This document shows, in pieces, positions 36,461 to 44,060 of a DNA stretch of 64,000 bases. Location: contig CABJAJ010000003.1 of the NCBI GenBank assembly GCA_902363575.1, forward strand, positions 248,001 through 312,000. The letters run 5' to 3'. The translations under genes were made by a program, and so were the position numbers. The notes beneath the pieces are model-generated. The model saw only the letters and a program-made list of their open reading frames with translations, was not told the origin of the DNA and made no database searches. Each line of letters starts with the position of its first letter. The stretch's first letter is position 1. The stretch is from Rikenellaceae bacterium (lineage in GTDB: Bacteria; Bacteroidota; Bacteroidia; Bacteroidales; Rikenellaceae).

Positions 36461-36548
36461 CCCGCGTGTCACCCCAGCTCTATCGAGAGTCTTGAAGGTG
36501 ATCGATCCGATAACCTTCAGACTCCTCAAAGCTGGGCTCTCTCGCGGG
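36461..36548 (+). ncRNA. Array hairpin H1
   Basis: Nested stems CCCGCG/CGCGGG (36461-36466, 36543-36548), CCCAGCT/AGCTGGG (36473-36479, 36530-36536), and GAGTCT-T-GAAGGT against ACCTTCAGACTC (36487-36499, 36513-36524) with one bulged T; 13-nt loop. Confidence 0.75.
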
Positions 36549-36639
36549 CAACATCAAGCAATTAAAGAAATGTGTCGTCATTATGAGAACTTCCTCCTCT
36601 TTAGCACGAAAGCATGATTCAAGAAATATGATTCAATAT

Positions 36640-36720
36640 GCCGAGTTTCGATACAGCCCATCCGGCGCCGTCGTATCCCTAACGTCATACGACGGCGCCC
36701 ATTTGGCTTCCGAAACTGGC
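36640..36720 (+). ncRNA. Array hairpin H2
   Basis: Outer GCCGAGTTTCG/CGAAACTGGC (36640-36650, 36711-36720, one bulge) and a perfect inner 13-bp stem GGCGCCGTCGTAT/ATACGACGGCGCC (36664-36676, 36687-36699) with a 10-nt loop. Confidence 0.78.
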
Positions 36721-36815
36721 GTATATCAAAAACAATAAAGCAATGTGCCGATATTCTGAGAATCATGAGAAGCAGAGTACACAGCTACAAAATCGAGGTC
36801 GGAATTTTTAGTGAT

Positions 36816-36895
36816 GCAGCTCTTGAACTTGCGGCCAGAGCCTCCCTCCATCCGAATGGATGGAGGAGAGTCCCGGGCCAGCAGAGCAGAGCTGC
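36816..36895 (+). ncRNA. Array hairpin H3
   Basis: Outer GCAGCTCT/AGAGCTGC (36816-36823, 36888-36895), GGCC/GGCC (36833, 36876), inner CTCCCTCCATCC against GGATGGAGGAG (36842-36853, 36858-36868; one bulged C) with a GAAT loop. Confidence 0.75.
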
Positions 36896-37049
36896 GCACA
36901 TCAGGACAATATAGAAATGTACCGTCCGAATGAGATTTTTTTTCAGCACGAAAAAACTGCGGTTCAGGGGACAAGAATCAGCGTGCCACAATCCTAAGAA
37001 CCGCAAAACTTAGCACGAAGTGAAAAGTCAAGGTCAGGAGTTTAATGGT

Positions 37050-37128
37050 GCAGCTAATAACAGCAAGGACCGTGGTCCGAGGCATCCGATTAGATGCCTG
37101 TGGACAAGGTCCGTAGCTAAATAGCTGC
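37050..37128 (+). ncRNA. Array hairpin H4
   Basis: Outer GCAGCTA/TAGCTGC (37050-37056, 37122-37128), GGACC/GGTCC (37067, 37108), GTCC/GGAC (37075, 37102), GGCATC/GATGCC (37081-37086, 37093-37098), loop CGATTA. The linker before it is double (36896-37049), as if one unit had lost its hairpin. Confidence 0.75.
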
Positions 37129-37216
37129 TCATATCGAACGGATAAAGCAATGTGCCGGCCTGATTGAGACTTACGGGCAGCGCAGCCCGATTTTGCACGA
37201 GGGATCGAATTTACTC

Positions 37217-37280
37217 TACAGTCTAACCAGGGTCCTGAAGCCTGCGGACCCTTGCCTTCAGGGCCCTGGTTACAACTGTA
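37217..37280 (+). ncRNA. Array hairpin H5
   Basis: Outer TACAGT/ACTGTA (37217-37222, 37275-37280), then AACCAGGG/CCCTGGTT (37225-37232, 37264-37271), a T-G wobble and CCTGAAG/CTTCAGG (37234-37240, 37256-37262); 15-nt loop. Confidence 0.75.
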
Positions 37281-37352
37281 TTCATCGAACCGTTAAAGCC
37301 ACGCGTCAGCGATTCGAGTGCATTTAAGAACCAATAATTTAACCAGATAAAA

Positions 37353-37568
37353 ATGAACGTAAAAGACATTGAAATCGGAAACTGGTATCATATCTCGGGA
37401 GATATAGATAACGGAACCAAGGACGGGAAGCCATACACCTCCCATGACGAAGTTACACGGAGAATCAAACGGGTAACGGACACCCACATCATTTGTGAGT
37501 GCGACAGGAAATTCCTGATTAACGACAACCTGAAGCTGAGCATTCCCGCTTTCAGGGAAAATCCGTAG
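37353..37568 (+). CDS. Small hypothetical protein downstream of the hairpin array
   Basis: 71 residues beginning MNVKDIEIGNWYHISGDIDN, probably one small beta-barrel. The start lies 5 nt after the right copy of the 13-nt array-flanking repeat. No family recognised. Confidence 0.6.
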   Translation: MNVKDIEIGNWYHISGDIDNGTKDGKPYTSHDEVTRRIKRVTDTHIICECDRKFLINDNLKLSIPAFRENP

Positions 37569-37573
37569 CGGTC

Positions 37574-38050
37574 ATGGAGAATATCTATCAGGAAGCTGTC
37601 CGGGCCGTAGAGGACGGGGCGCGTTTCAAGGTTGATTTCCAAACGCGAAGCCTCAAAATAGACGGTAAGTACGTCATCCGGGACGGCTCGTATGAAGGCG
37701 TTCTCGGAGTGCCGCATTGCAGTGAAGAGGAGTTCTTCTCGAAAGTGGAAGAGCTATACCATCGCTACAAGCACTCCATCCCGTCGGAACGTAGCGAGAG
37801 TACATCGCGGCGCTATTTTACAGCCTTGCCGGAAAGAGAATTGAGCGACGACGACATGCTCTATGGAGAGCGGCGTGACAAATCACAAATCGAACTGGAA
37901 CTGTTCATCCTCTGCCAACTGCTCGGCGGCTTCAAATGGAATCCAGAGAAGTTCGGCCGGTGGTTCTGGCAGAGCAAAGAAGACAAGGAGCTGGTAATAC
38001 TCAGAGAATGGGTAGAGCCGAATAATAATCAATCAACTATTCAATCATGA
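37574..38050 (+). CDS. Hypothetical protein
   Basis: 158 residues beginning MENIYQEAVRAVEDGARFKVDF. No family recognised. It overlaps the next gene by 4 nt and follows the previous one after 5 nt, so all three are in one operon. Confidence 0.6.
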   Translation: MENIYQEAVRAVEDGARFKVDFQTRSLKIDGKYVIRDGSYEGVLGVPHCSEEEFFSKVEELYHRYKHSIPSERSESTSRRYFTALPERELSDDDMLYGERRDKSQIELELFILCQLLGGFKWNPEKFGRWFWQSKEDKELVILREWVEPNNNQSTIQS

Positions 38051-39090
38051 GAAGAAAACAAGAGACGAATGTTACGTGCCCGGCATGCGGGACGGAGCTT
38101 GCAATCGCAGGCAAAAAAGTTAGTATCGCAGAAAACCCTGCTGCATCAGTCAAACAGGCACGACTGCCCAAGACAGCACACGAACGTATCGAGGCACTCC
38201 GCAGCGTCGGCGTGGACGTGAGCAACCTGTTCGCCTTGCAGGGCTCGGACGGCGGCCAATACATCCTTTCCCATAAGGACGGTGTGCTGTCAGTGCTGGA
38301 AGAGGGAGATCCGCTCTTCAAATCGATTACCGAACAGGGCACCGTTTCCAACCCCCGCTTGTTCCGCCGCTGGGTCATGGCGCAAATGTTCCACATGCTC
38401 TCCTACAAGGACTGCGGCGCATGGAGCCCGGTCGGCGTGACCGAGATGATCCACCGTCTGGGCTATGAGTACCAGTGGAAGATGCTGCTCGACGAACTGC
38501 GCGCCCAGATGAAGATGGAGCACAACGACCTCGAAAACTTCGCGGACAGGAATCGCTGGTTCAACGTCAAGATCGTTACGGCAATGGCGGAAGATTACAT
38601 CGAACAACTGAAAACGCATGTCGAGGGACTGCCGGTCAAGAAATGCAAGGGCATTCCTTACAAATCTCTCGGCAGTCACGACATTTTCGTGCAGGACCTG
38701 AACTCCAAACTCTACAGCCCGCTGCGTCTTGCAGCTTACCATATAGGAGCGGCTAAAAATGCCACCCAGCTTTATATTGCCGTGAAGAAATTCAACGACA
38801 AGCGGTTCAAGATGAAGCACACCACGCCCCAAAACAAGGCGTGGATGGATGCCTACAAGGGCACCGGTGCATTCTTCACAATGCAAAATCTCATTCGGTT
38901 CCACAACTGTACGGCCATCGATGACAGGGGGAAACGGTTGAACAAATTCCAGTCGCTCGCGTTCCTCTCGGCCAAGGCCGAAGAGTATAGGGATGGGGAC
39001 GGCTGGCGCCTGCTGGCCATGCTCAAGAAAATGCTCGACGACAACGGCATAGACATCCAAAAGAAGATGGCCGAGTGGCGTAAGAAGTAA
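38047..39090 (+). CDS. Hypothetical protein with N-terminal zinc ribbon
   Basis: 347 residues. One CPACG knuckle near residue 11 suggests part of a zinc ribbon or a metal-binding N-terminus; the rest is helical (FRRWVMAQMFHMLSYKDCGAW, then LRLAAYHIGAAKNATQLYIAVKKFND). Proteins of this size and pattern occur in Bacteroides mobile elements, but no function is known to me. Confidence 0.65.
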   Translation: MRRKQETNVTCPACGTELAIAGKKVSIAENPAASVKQARLPKTAHERIEALRSVGVDVSNLFALQGSDGGQYILSHKDGVLSVLEEGDPLFKSITEQGTVSNPRLFRRWVMAQMFHMLSYKDCGAWSPVGVTEMIHRLGYEYQWKMLLDELRAQMKMEHNDLENFADRNRWFNVKIVTAMAEDYIEQLKTHVEGLPVKKCKGIPYKSLGSHDIFVQDLNSKLYSPLRLAAYHIGAAKNATQLYIAVKKFNDKRFKMKHTTPQNKAWMDAYKGTGAFFTMQNLIRFHNCTAIDDRGKRLNKFQSLAFLSAKAEEYRDGDGWRLLAMLKKMLDDNGIDIQKKMAEWRKK

Positions 39091-39139
39091 GCCGTCATCG
39101 CCTGGCAGGCTCGATGTGATGGACCGATACTTTCAGTTC

Positions 39140-39233
39140 GTCTTCCTTGAGAGGATCCTGAGGCGCTGGCTACACGCCGTGCCTCAGGATCCTTCCGGAA
39201 GACCATACATCGAATGGATAAAGTCATGCCCCG
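39140..39233 (+). ncRNA. Outlying copy of the array unit (hairpin H7 plus linker box)
   Basis: In the 190-nt gap between genes: GTCTTCC/GGAAGAC (39140-39146, 39197-39203) enclosing a perfect 12-bp stem GGATCCTGAGGC/GCCTCAGGATCC (39153-39164, 39181-39192). It is followed by CATCGA-ATGG and ATAAAGTCATGCCCCG (39218-39233), the same tail-and-box seen after every hairpin of the array behind the RT. Confidence 0.7.
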
Positions 39234-39280
39234 CATCGGTAGTCGCATCATTTTTTTCAAACGATCAAAAAACAAACAAA

Positions 39281-39520
39281 ATGGAAGAGAAAGAGATATC
39301 GGAAGTACTGCTCGATATAGCAGATGACCTCAAATGCAAAGGCGATCAGCCATGGGACCTTACCAACGACTGCGGCGAACCGACCGTGTTCGATGCCCGG
39401 AGCGAACTCTATATCCGGCACATCACACTCGACAAGGATGGTGATCCCTGTGCATTGATCCCGCTGGGGCATTTGGAGGACGACACGATCCACGAAATTG
39501 CCAAGATGATGCACCAATGA
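39281..39520 (+). CDS. Small acidic hypothetical protein
   Basis: 79 residues from MEEKEISEVLLDIADDLKC at 39281; the frame opens at 39116 inside the hairpin region and that start is rejected. No family recognised. It overlaps the next gene by 4 nt. Confidence 0.6.
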   Translation: MEEKEISEVLLDIADDLKCKGDQPWDLTNDCGEPTVFDARSELYIRHITLDKDGDPCALIPLGHLEDDTIHEIAKMMHQ

Positions 39521-39930
39521 ACCATCTGTTCAATCCTGCCACCGAATGCACCGATCCCGACCAACTGCAATTCTGTCTGAAAATCTCGGATACGGTATTC
39601 TGGTATTGTGAACCGAATACCTACCACCGTGATTTACTACCGTGTGCTGAAACGGAATCCAATCGGATTTATCAGCGGTATCTCGGATACCCGACAGAGT
39701 TTTTGCGTGATGCACACAATATGCCCGAGGTCCGAAAATTCGCAACTGACAACATGCTTTGGCGGGAAGGCGAAATCGACGTGACGGATTTCAGCCGGTC
39801 GGAGCAAGAAGAATTACTGAAAGATTACGGTTACAAGTGGGATGATTTTTCCACAGACATCGACCGTAACCAGATCATTTGTGAGAACCATTTCGAGCAA
39901 TATCCGCTCGACTATCGAAACGATATTTGA
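39517..39930 (+). CDS. Hypothetical protein
   Basis: 137 residues, acidic, beginning MNHLFNPATECTDPDQLQF. No family recognised. Overlaps the previous stop by 4 nt and abuts the next gene (TGA then ATG). Confidence 0.6.
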   Translation: MNHLFNPATECTDPDQLQFCLKISDTVFWYCEPNTYHRDLLPCAETESNRIYQRYLGYPTEFLRDAHNMPEVRKFATDNMLWREGEIDVTDFSRSEQEELLKDYGYKWDDFSTDIDRNQIICENHFEQYPLDYRNDI

Positions 39931-40635
39931 ATGAACAATCAATACAATAAATCATCATGCAAAAAACTAAATACATTCAGAATCATGCACGAAGCAGAAC
40001 AATATCTCAGAAATCCGGATAATCCGCATTATCTATACGTCCGGTATAAAAATAAACGTCGCCGTTTGTTCATCAATGACAAACAAGGTGATATCGGAAT
40101 CATCGCCATTGGTAAACGAAAAAAAGGCCACGTTTTCAGCGATTGGGGTGGTATTGACAAAATCTTTGACAAGGTTGCTGACAAATCGAAACCTGTGGAA
40201 TCTCCGGAAGAAATAAACTATAAAATGGTAAATAAATACCAACGTGAGGCAAAAAAAGCAGGATTTACCAATCCTTTTATTCGACACATAGCCGAAGCCG
40301 TTCCCACGAAATCACTCTTTGAGAACAACATAACGACAGGAAATCGTATAGACGGACAAATCATTTCGCTTCAAGCCGTGCGGGAATGGTGCGGCGAGGG
40401 AACTTACCGGTGTTTCTGTGAAGCTGTCAAAAACCACACGCCGTATCATTCGGGGCGGTTCAACTTTCGTGGTTACGATGGTTCGTTGTGGGTGGAAGTT
40501 TACGACAAAGACGACGGGTATCATCAGGCCGGAGACCTGAACGCCGGATTTTCCAAAGAGTACCGCGACTGCTTGAACGGCTATTATTACCTGCTTGTCA
40601 ACGAGCGGACATTCATCGGATATGATGTCGATTGA
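39931..40635 (+). CDS. Hypothetical protein
   Basis: 234 residues. A basic segment VRYKNKRRRLFINDKQGDIG is followed by a mixed domain; the phrase HVFSDWGGIDKIFDK recalls DNA-binding or toprim-primase accessory proteins, but I cannot name a family. An alternative start is the ATG at 39985 (MHEAEQYLRNPDNPHYLY), which removes an unconvincing leader. Confidence 0.58.
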   Translation: MNNQYNKSSCKKLNTFRIMHEAEQYLRNPDNPHYLYVRYKNKRRRLFINDKQGDIGIIAIGKRKKGHVFSDWGGIDKIFDKVADKSKPVESPEEINYKMVNKYQREAKKAGFTNPFIRHIAEAVPTKSLFENNITTGNRIDGQIISLQAVREWCGEGTYRCFCEAVKNHTPYHSGRFNFRGYDGSLWVEVYDKDDGYHQAGDLNAGFSKEYRDCLNGYYYLLVNERTFIGYDVD

Positions 40636-40672
40636 CAAACATATCATTTAATAATCAATTAAAACTAAAATT

Positions 40673-40801
40673 ATGAACGAAAGAAACGAAACACCGAAAT
40701 GCCCCGCATGTGGCAGTGCCAATGTAGAAATCCTGAATGACGAGGCTGTCGCAATCTGTAACGATTGCTTTCTGGAATGGCCTTACATACGAGAGGATTG
40801 A
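40673..40801 (+). CDS. Small zinc-ribbon protein
   Basis: 42 residues with two knuckles: CPAC (N-terminal) and CNDC, i.e. KCPACGSANVEIL and AICNDCFLEW, a minimal zinc ribbon. It starts 38 nt after the previous gene and ends 2 nt before the next, so it is translated as part of the operon. Confidence 0.6.
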   Translation: MNERNETPKCPACGSANVEILNDEAVAICNDCFLEWPYIRED

Positions 40802-40803
40802 AC

Positions 40804-41388
40804 ATGGAAAGGACAAAAGAAAACATCGTGTCCAGTTACTTTTACTATATGTGGAACCGCTGGAGCAAAGTAGAATGCGAAACCGTATTCGGAAACATGG
40901 CCGGGCATTTCTGGGCAAAATGGTGCGGTCTGAGCAGCCCGTCCCTGTCGGGTGCAGCCGAACGCTTCTATGCCGAACTGGGCAACAACGCACGCGACAA
41001 AATCGTGGAACGGGCGTGCAACCTCTACGACGGACAGAGGTTCGTTACCGAAAGGAAGGAGGAAGATGAAAGCCAAATCAACGTATGCGAATGTTGCGGC
41101 TCCCGTGACATTCAGATACGGGCATGGGTCGATGGTAACACGAATGAACACATCTCAGACATTGATGACTCCAGCGACGATTTTTGGTGCGACTCGTGTG
41201 AAGAGGCTCACTATTTCGTCTCATTGAAAGAGTATAAAGAACGCATGTACCAGTGGTGGAAACACCTTGATCTGGAGGAAAACAAACGGCTGTCCGGCGA
41301 TGCCGAGGACCTCGATGCCTGGTGGAACTCCTTATCTTTCGACCAGCAGCGGGAGCTGTACAAGAAGAACTATTGGGACGAAGAGTAA
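40804..41388 (+). CDS. Zinc-ribbon hypothetical protein
   Basis: 194 residues from MERTKENIVSSYFYYMW at 40804. Four cysteines in two pairs (NVCECCGSRD and FWCDSCEEAH) near 95-135 suggest a zinc ribbon. The rest is Trp-rich. No family recognised. Confidence 0.62.
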   Translation: MERTKENIVSSYFYYMWNRWSKVECETVFGNMAGHFWAKWCGLSSPSLSGAAERFYAELGNNARDKIVERACNLYDGQRFVTERKEEDESQINVCECCGSRDIQIRAWVDGNTNEHISDIDDSSDDFWCDSCEEAHYFVSLKEYKERMYQWWKHLDLEENKRLSGDAEDLDAWWNSLSFDQQRELYKKNYWDEE

Positions 41389-41399
41389 GAGGAACCAAA

Positions 41400-41705
41400 A
41401 TGATAAAAGAATTGCATACTCTCGATCACTCTGTCGCCATTACCGATGACGAAGAGGAAATCGTTGAGGTTTGGACTACACCCCAGACCAACCCGAACAT
41501 TTTCCGGAGAAGGGTAAAAAGCCTGATGCTCTCTGGATTATCACAGTCGGAAGCAGAACGCATAGCTTCCACCGAACCGATGAAACTGGAACTCTTCTAC
41601 GATGTGGAGCTCGGCAGCTTTGCCATTGATGCGGAAGCTGTCGGCAACACACCGTTATATCACCCTTATACGGGTAACGAAATACCCGATGAAACGACAT
41701 ACTAA
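41400..41705 (+). CDS. Hypothetical protein
   Basis: 101 residues from MIKELHTLDHSVAITDDEEE at 41400. No family recognised. It is followed by a strong terminator, so it ends one transcription unit. Confidence 0.6.
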   Translation: MIKELHTLDHSVAITDDEEEIVEVWTTPQTNPNIFRRRVKSLMLSGLSQSEAERIASTEPMKLELFYDVELGSFAIDAEAVGNTPLYHPYTGNEIPDETTY

Positions 41706-41724
41706 ACACAATTTATTCACCCGA

Positions 41725-41753
41725 GGCGGAGAGCGAAAGTTCTCCGCCTTTTT
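41725..41753 (+). terminator. Intrinsic terminator
   Basis: Perfect 8-bp stem GGCGGAGA (41725-41732) / TCTCCGCC (41741-41748), loop GCGAAAGT, then TTTTTAATTT. Confidence 0.85.
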
Positions 41754-41765
41754 AATTTCTCAGAC

Positions 41766-41978
41766 ATGAAATACAAGAAAGCAACTCTCGAAAAACGGCT
41801 GGAACGCCTTGAAGAAAGCCGCAGTAAAGAAAACGCCCGCCTCACACGGGTCGCCAACAACATCGGTTGGGGTGCCGGGATGCGTTGCACCAAATGTACC
41901 CCGTCATTCGCAAAACTGAACAGCATCGACGAGAAAATCCGCAATGTAAAACGCCTTCTGGCAGAATGTGAAGATTAA
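41766..41978 (+). CDS. Small basic coiled-coil protein
   Basis: 70 residues, beginning MKYKKATLEKRLERLEESRS and ending with a second helix (SIDEKIRNVKRLLAE); a CTKC pair lies between. Probably a helical hairpin. It starts 13 nt after the terminator's T-run and ends 4 nt before the methylase-like gene. Confidence 0.58.
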   Translation: MKYKKATLEKRLERLEESRSKENARLTRVANNIGWGAGMRCTKCTPSFAKLNSIDEKIRNVKRLLAECED

Positions 41979-41982
41979 GGTT

Positions 41983-42786
41983 ATGGCAAAAGGATACAAC
42001 GCCCCGGCAGAAGTCCGGGAATTGGAAAAGCTAATCAACGATTTCACGTATCGGAACGGATTGGACGTGAGAACCGTCTTTCAGGACCTGCTGCGCTACA
42101 TCATTCATGGGTTTTCTCCCGGCGCACCTCCGCTCTCCGATTGGAGATACAAGAAAGAGCAGACCAAAGTATTCTACGACATGTTTGCCACATGGGTGCA
42201 AATCATGAATCGGGAGATCGAACGTCAAGGCTGGTACGATGCGTTCGGCGATCTGTTTATGGCTCTGACCTCCCAAAGAGGTCAACAGCAGAAAGGACAG
42301 TTCTTCACACCTGAACACATCACCAAGTTGATGTCGGAAATAATTACGGGAAAGAAAGATTCGACGCCCCAAATACCGACAGTATATGATCCGGCAGCAG
42401 GTAGCGGACGGACTCTGTTAGCTGCCAAAGCCGACCAGCCGCAAAGCTATCTGGTCGCATGGGACATCGACTACACTTGCTGCCTGATGTGCGTGTGCAA
42501 CTTCCTGATAAATGGCTGCGTGGGCGAGGTGGTCTGCATCGACTCGCTGCGCATGGATAACTTCCGGGGTGCATGGATAGTCAATGAAGCTCTATGCCGG
42601 ACAGGACTACCCACGATCCATAGGCTTAATGAGCGGGAATATAATCGCTTCAAGCAGGCTGACATCCCGCCTTATGTCTTCTTCCTCAATCAGGAAGGTT
42701 ACGACAACTACTTCCGGATGCGGGAAACGTGGTCGAAGGTCATGTCCCTCTTTCGAGAAACTCCTATAGCCCAAACAGGCACCTGA
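41983..42786 (+). CDS. N6-DNA-methylase-like protein without the catalytic NPPY motif
   Basis: 267 residues from MAKGYNAPAEVRELEK at 41983. GQFFTPEHITKLM (105-117) and the AdoMet-binding motif DPAAGSGRTLL (136-146) match HsdM-type N6-adenine methylases, and AWDIDYTCCLMC is the motif II region. Where N/D-P-P-F/Y is expected after FRGAW, the sequence reads IVNEALC (199-205), so the catalytic motif is missing and no target recognition domain follows. It may be a binding or regulatory relic, or a new methylase variant. Confidence 0.65.
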   Translation: MAKGYNAPAEVRELEKLINDFTYRNGLDVRTVFQDLLRYIIHGFSPGAPPLSDWRYKKEQTKVFYDMFATWVQIMNREIERQGWYDAFGDLFMALTSQRGQQQKGQFFTPEHITKLMSEIITGKKDSTPQIPTVYDPAAGSGRTLLAAKADQPQSYLVAWDIDYTCCLMCVCNFLINGCVGEVVCIDSLRMDNFRGAWIVNEALCRTGLPTIHRLNEREYNRFKQADIPPYVFFLNQEGYDNYFRMRETWSKVMSLFRETPIAQTGT

Positions 42787-42818
42787 TGCCGCATTATTAA
42801 CGTAAATCCTATTCGCCT

Positions 42819-43412
42819 ATGTCCGTCAAAGGTCAAATTACCACCGCCGAACCGCTGGAATTCAAAGACTTCATCCGCCTGCTTTCCGGCTTACACGAGG
42901 ACGGCAACTATCTTTGGGAACTCTATTGCTGCATCTCTTTCTGCACGGCCTGCCGTGTCTCCGACGTCCGCTCCATGACATGGAAAGACGTGCTCGAAAG
43001 GGATGCGCTCTACAAAATCGAGCAGAAGACCGGCAAGACACGCCAGATTCCGTTCAACGAAAACGTACAGCGGCGAATCTCGTCGCTATATAAACTGCTC
43101 GGCTCGCCGGACAAACGGCAGCCGGTCATCTGCAACCCCAAAACGAAGAAACCCTATACCTCACAATACATCAACGACACCCTGAAATACCTGCGGGTAA
43201 AGTATCGACTTCCTATCAAACGATTCTCCAGCCATACTTTCCGCAAAACCTTCGGTCGCTATGTCTACGAATCGATGGGGCGCACAACCGAAGCTCTGAT
43301 CCTGCTGTCGATGATTCTCAAACATTCGTCGCCACAGGTGACAATGATCTATCTGGGTATCCGGCAGGAAGAGATTGCCGGAGTTTATGGAACCATCCAA
43401 CTCAATTATTGA
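42819..43412 (+). CDS. Tyrosine recombinase (catalytic domain only)
   Basis: 197 residues, with the catalytic set in place: R46 (ACRVSD), K73 (KTGKTR), H139-x-x-R142 (SHTFRKT), H169 (LKHSS) and the nucleophile Y178 (TMIYLG). The N-terminal core-binding domain of typical Bacteroides integrases is missing. It could be a site-specific recombinase of the element or a shortened relative. It is followed by a terminator. Confidence 0.8.
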   Translation: MSVKGQITTAEPLEFKDFIRLLSGLHEDGNYLWELYCCISFCTACRVSDVRSMTWKDVLERDALYKIEQKTGKTRQIPFNENVQRRISSLYKLLGSPDKRQPVICNPKTKKPYTSQYINDTLKYLRVKYRLPIKRFSSHTFRKTFGRYVYESMGRTTEALILLSMILKHSSPQVTMIYLGIRQEEIAGVYGTIQLNY

Positions 43413-43437
43413 TACATCATTCGCCATAATGATAACC

Positions 43438-43476
43438 GGAGCTGTCCTGACGTGAGTCCCGGCAGCTCCACCTTTT
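43438..43476 (+). terminator. Intrinsic terminator after the recombinase
   Basis: GGAGCTG (43438-43444) pairs with CAGCTCC (43463-43469), followed by ACCTTTTTT. Confidence 0.7.
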
Positions 43477-43544
43477 TTGCAAAATCAAGAGATAGGTAAC
43501 GCCTGTCTCATCAACATATCAGCTAATCTTAATAAAACCCGTTT

Positions 43545-44060
43545 ATGGACAATATCAGCAATATCATGGCCTCCATCGTGGCCATTCTGAAAAACAATGG
43601 TTTGACTGAACTCTCGTTGGGAAACTACGATGAGTTGTATGATCCGGCTTATATCATCTGGTTCGATGATGACGGTAATCCCTACGACGACCCTGTAATC
43701 AAAGTTATCGTAGAGGATTCCGTAGTCTCGGTCGAACTGGAAGCTCGGAATTTCTCCAATAACGTAACCCTTCAGGCTTATGAAATCAACCGCCTGGAGT
43801 GGTGGCAGCAGATTCACGCTTGCGTACTGGAAGTTCTCGAAAGCGACGGCAAGCACCGCTGTCCGGCCTGCGGAAAACCGCTTCACTCCCGACAGAAATA
43901 CTGTTCGGAGACCTGCCGAAAATTCGCAATGCCCCAGCCAACACCTCAAAAGGTGGCAGAACTGGCTAACAAACGCATTCAGAAACTCATTGCCCGCATT
44001 GCACAGGGCAACCGGAAACTCAAACGATCATTAACCGAAGAATATTTTATTAAACTCTGA
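43545..44060 (+). CDS. Hypothetical protein with zinc ribbon
   Basis: 171 residues, acidic N-terminal half and a C-terminal RCPACGKPLHSRQKYCSETCR cysteine-rich knuckle (CPAC...YCSETC), a zinc ribbon typical of small nucleic-acid-associated proteins. A basic tail follows. It overlaps the next gene start by one base (TGATG). Confidence 0.62.
   Translation: MDNISNIMASIVAILKNNGLTELSLGNYDELYDPAYIIWFDDDGNPYDDPVIKVIVEDSVVSVELEARNFSNNVTLQAYEINRLEWWQQIHACVLEVLESDGKHRCPACGKPLHSRQKYCSETCRKFAMPQPTPQKVAELANKRIQKLIARIAQGNRKLKRSLTEEYFIKL

Larger units (their letters stand above)
36233..37347 (+). repeat. Array of conserved linkers and unique hairpins behind the reverse transcriptase
   Basis: A gene-free stretch of 1.1 kb. 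Units of about 167-179 bp repeat: a linker of about 90-110 nt, then a long hairpin. Linkers share a box close to ATAAAGCAATGTGCCG at 36376, 36562, 36735, 36911, 37142 and (weaker) 37293, preceded by CATC(A/G)A. A second box, G(C/T)ACGA, follows at 36407, 36604, 36946, 37013 and 37195. The hairpins (36292, 36461, 36640, 36816, 37050, 37217) share no sequence but share architecture: outer stem, internal loop or bulge, long inner stem. TAATTTAACCAGA occurs at both ends (36284 and 37335). Confidence 0.8.

Noticed and set aside
36233..37347. CRISPR array reading of the hairpin region
   Set aside because: Units are about 170 bp with imperfect linkers and long dyads, not 25-40-bp identical repeats with 30-40-bp spacers, and no cas gene was seen.
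34967..37347. Diversity-generating retroelement
   Set aside because: No template/variable repeat pair with A-specific changes was noted by eye, and no Avd or variable-protein gene was recognised.
36233..37347. Integron attC array
   Set aside because: No gene cassettes lie between the hairpins and the conserved attC end motifs are not present in most units; no integron integrase.
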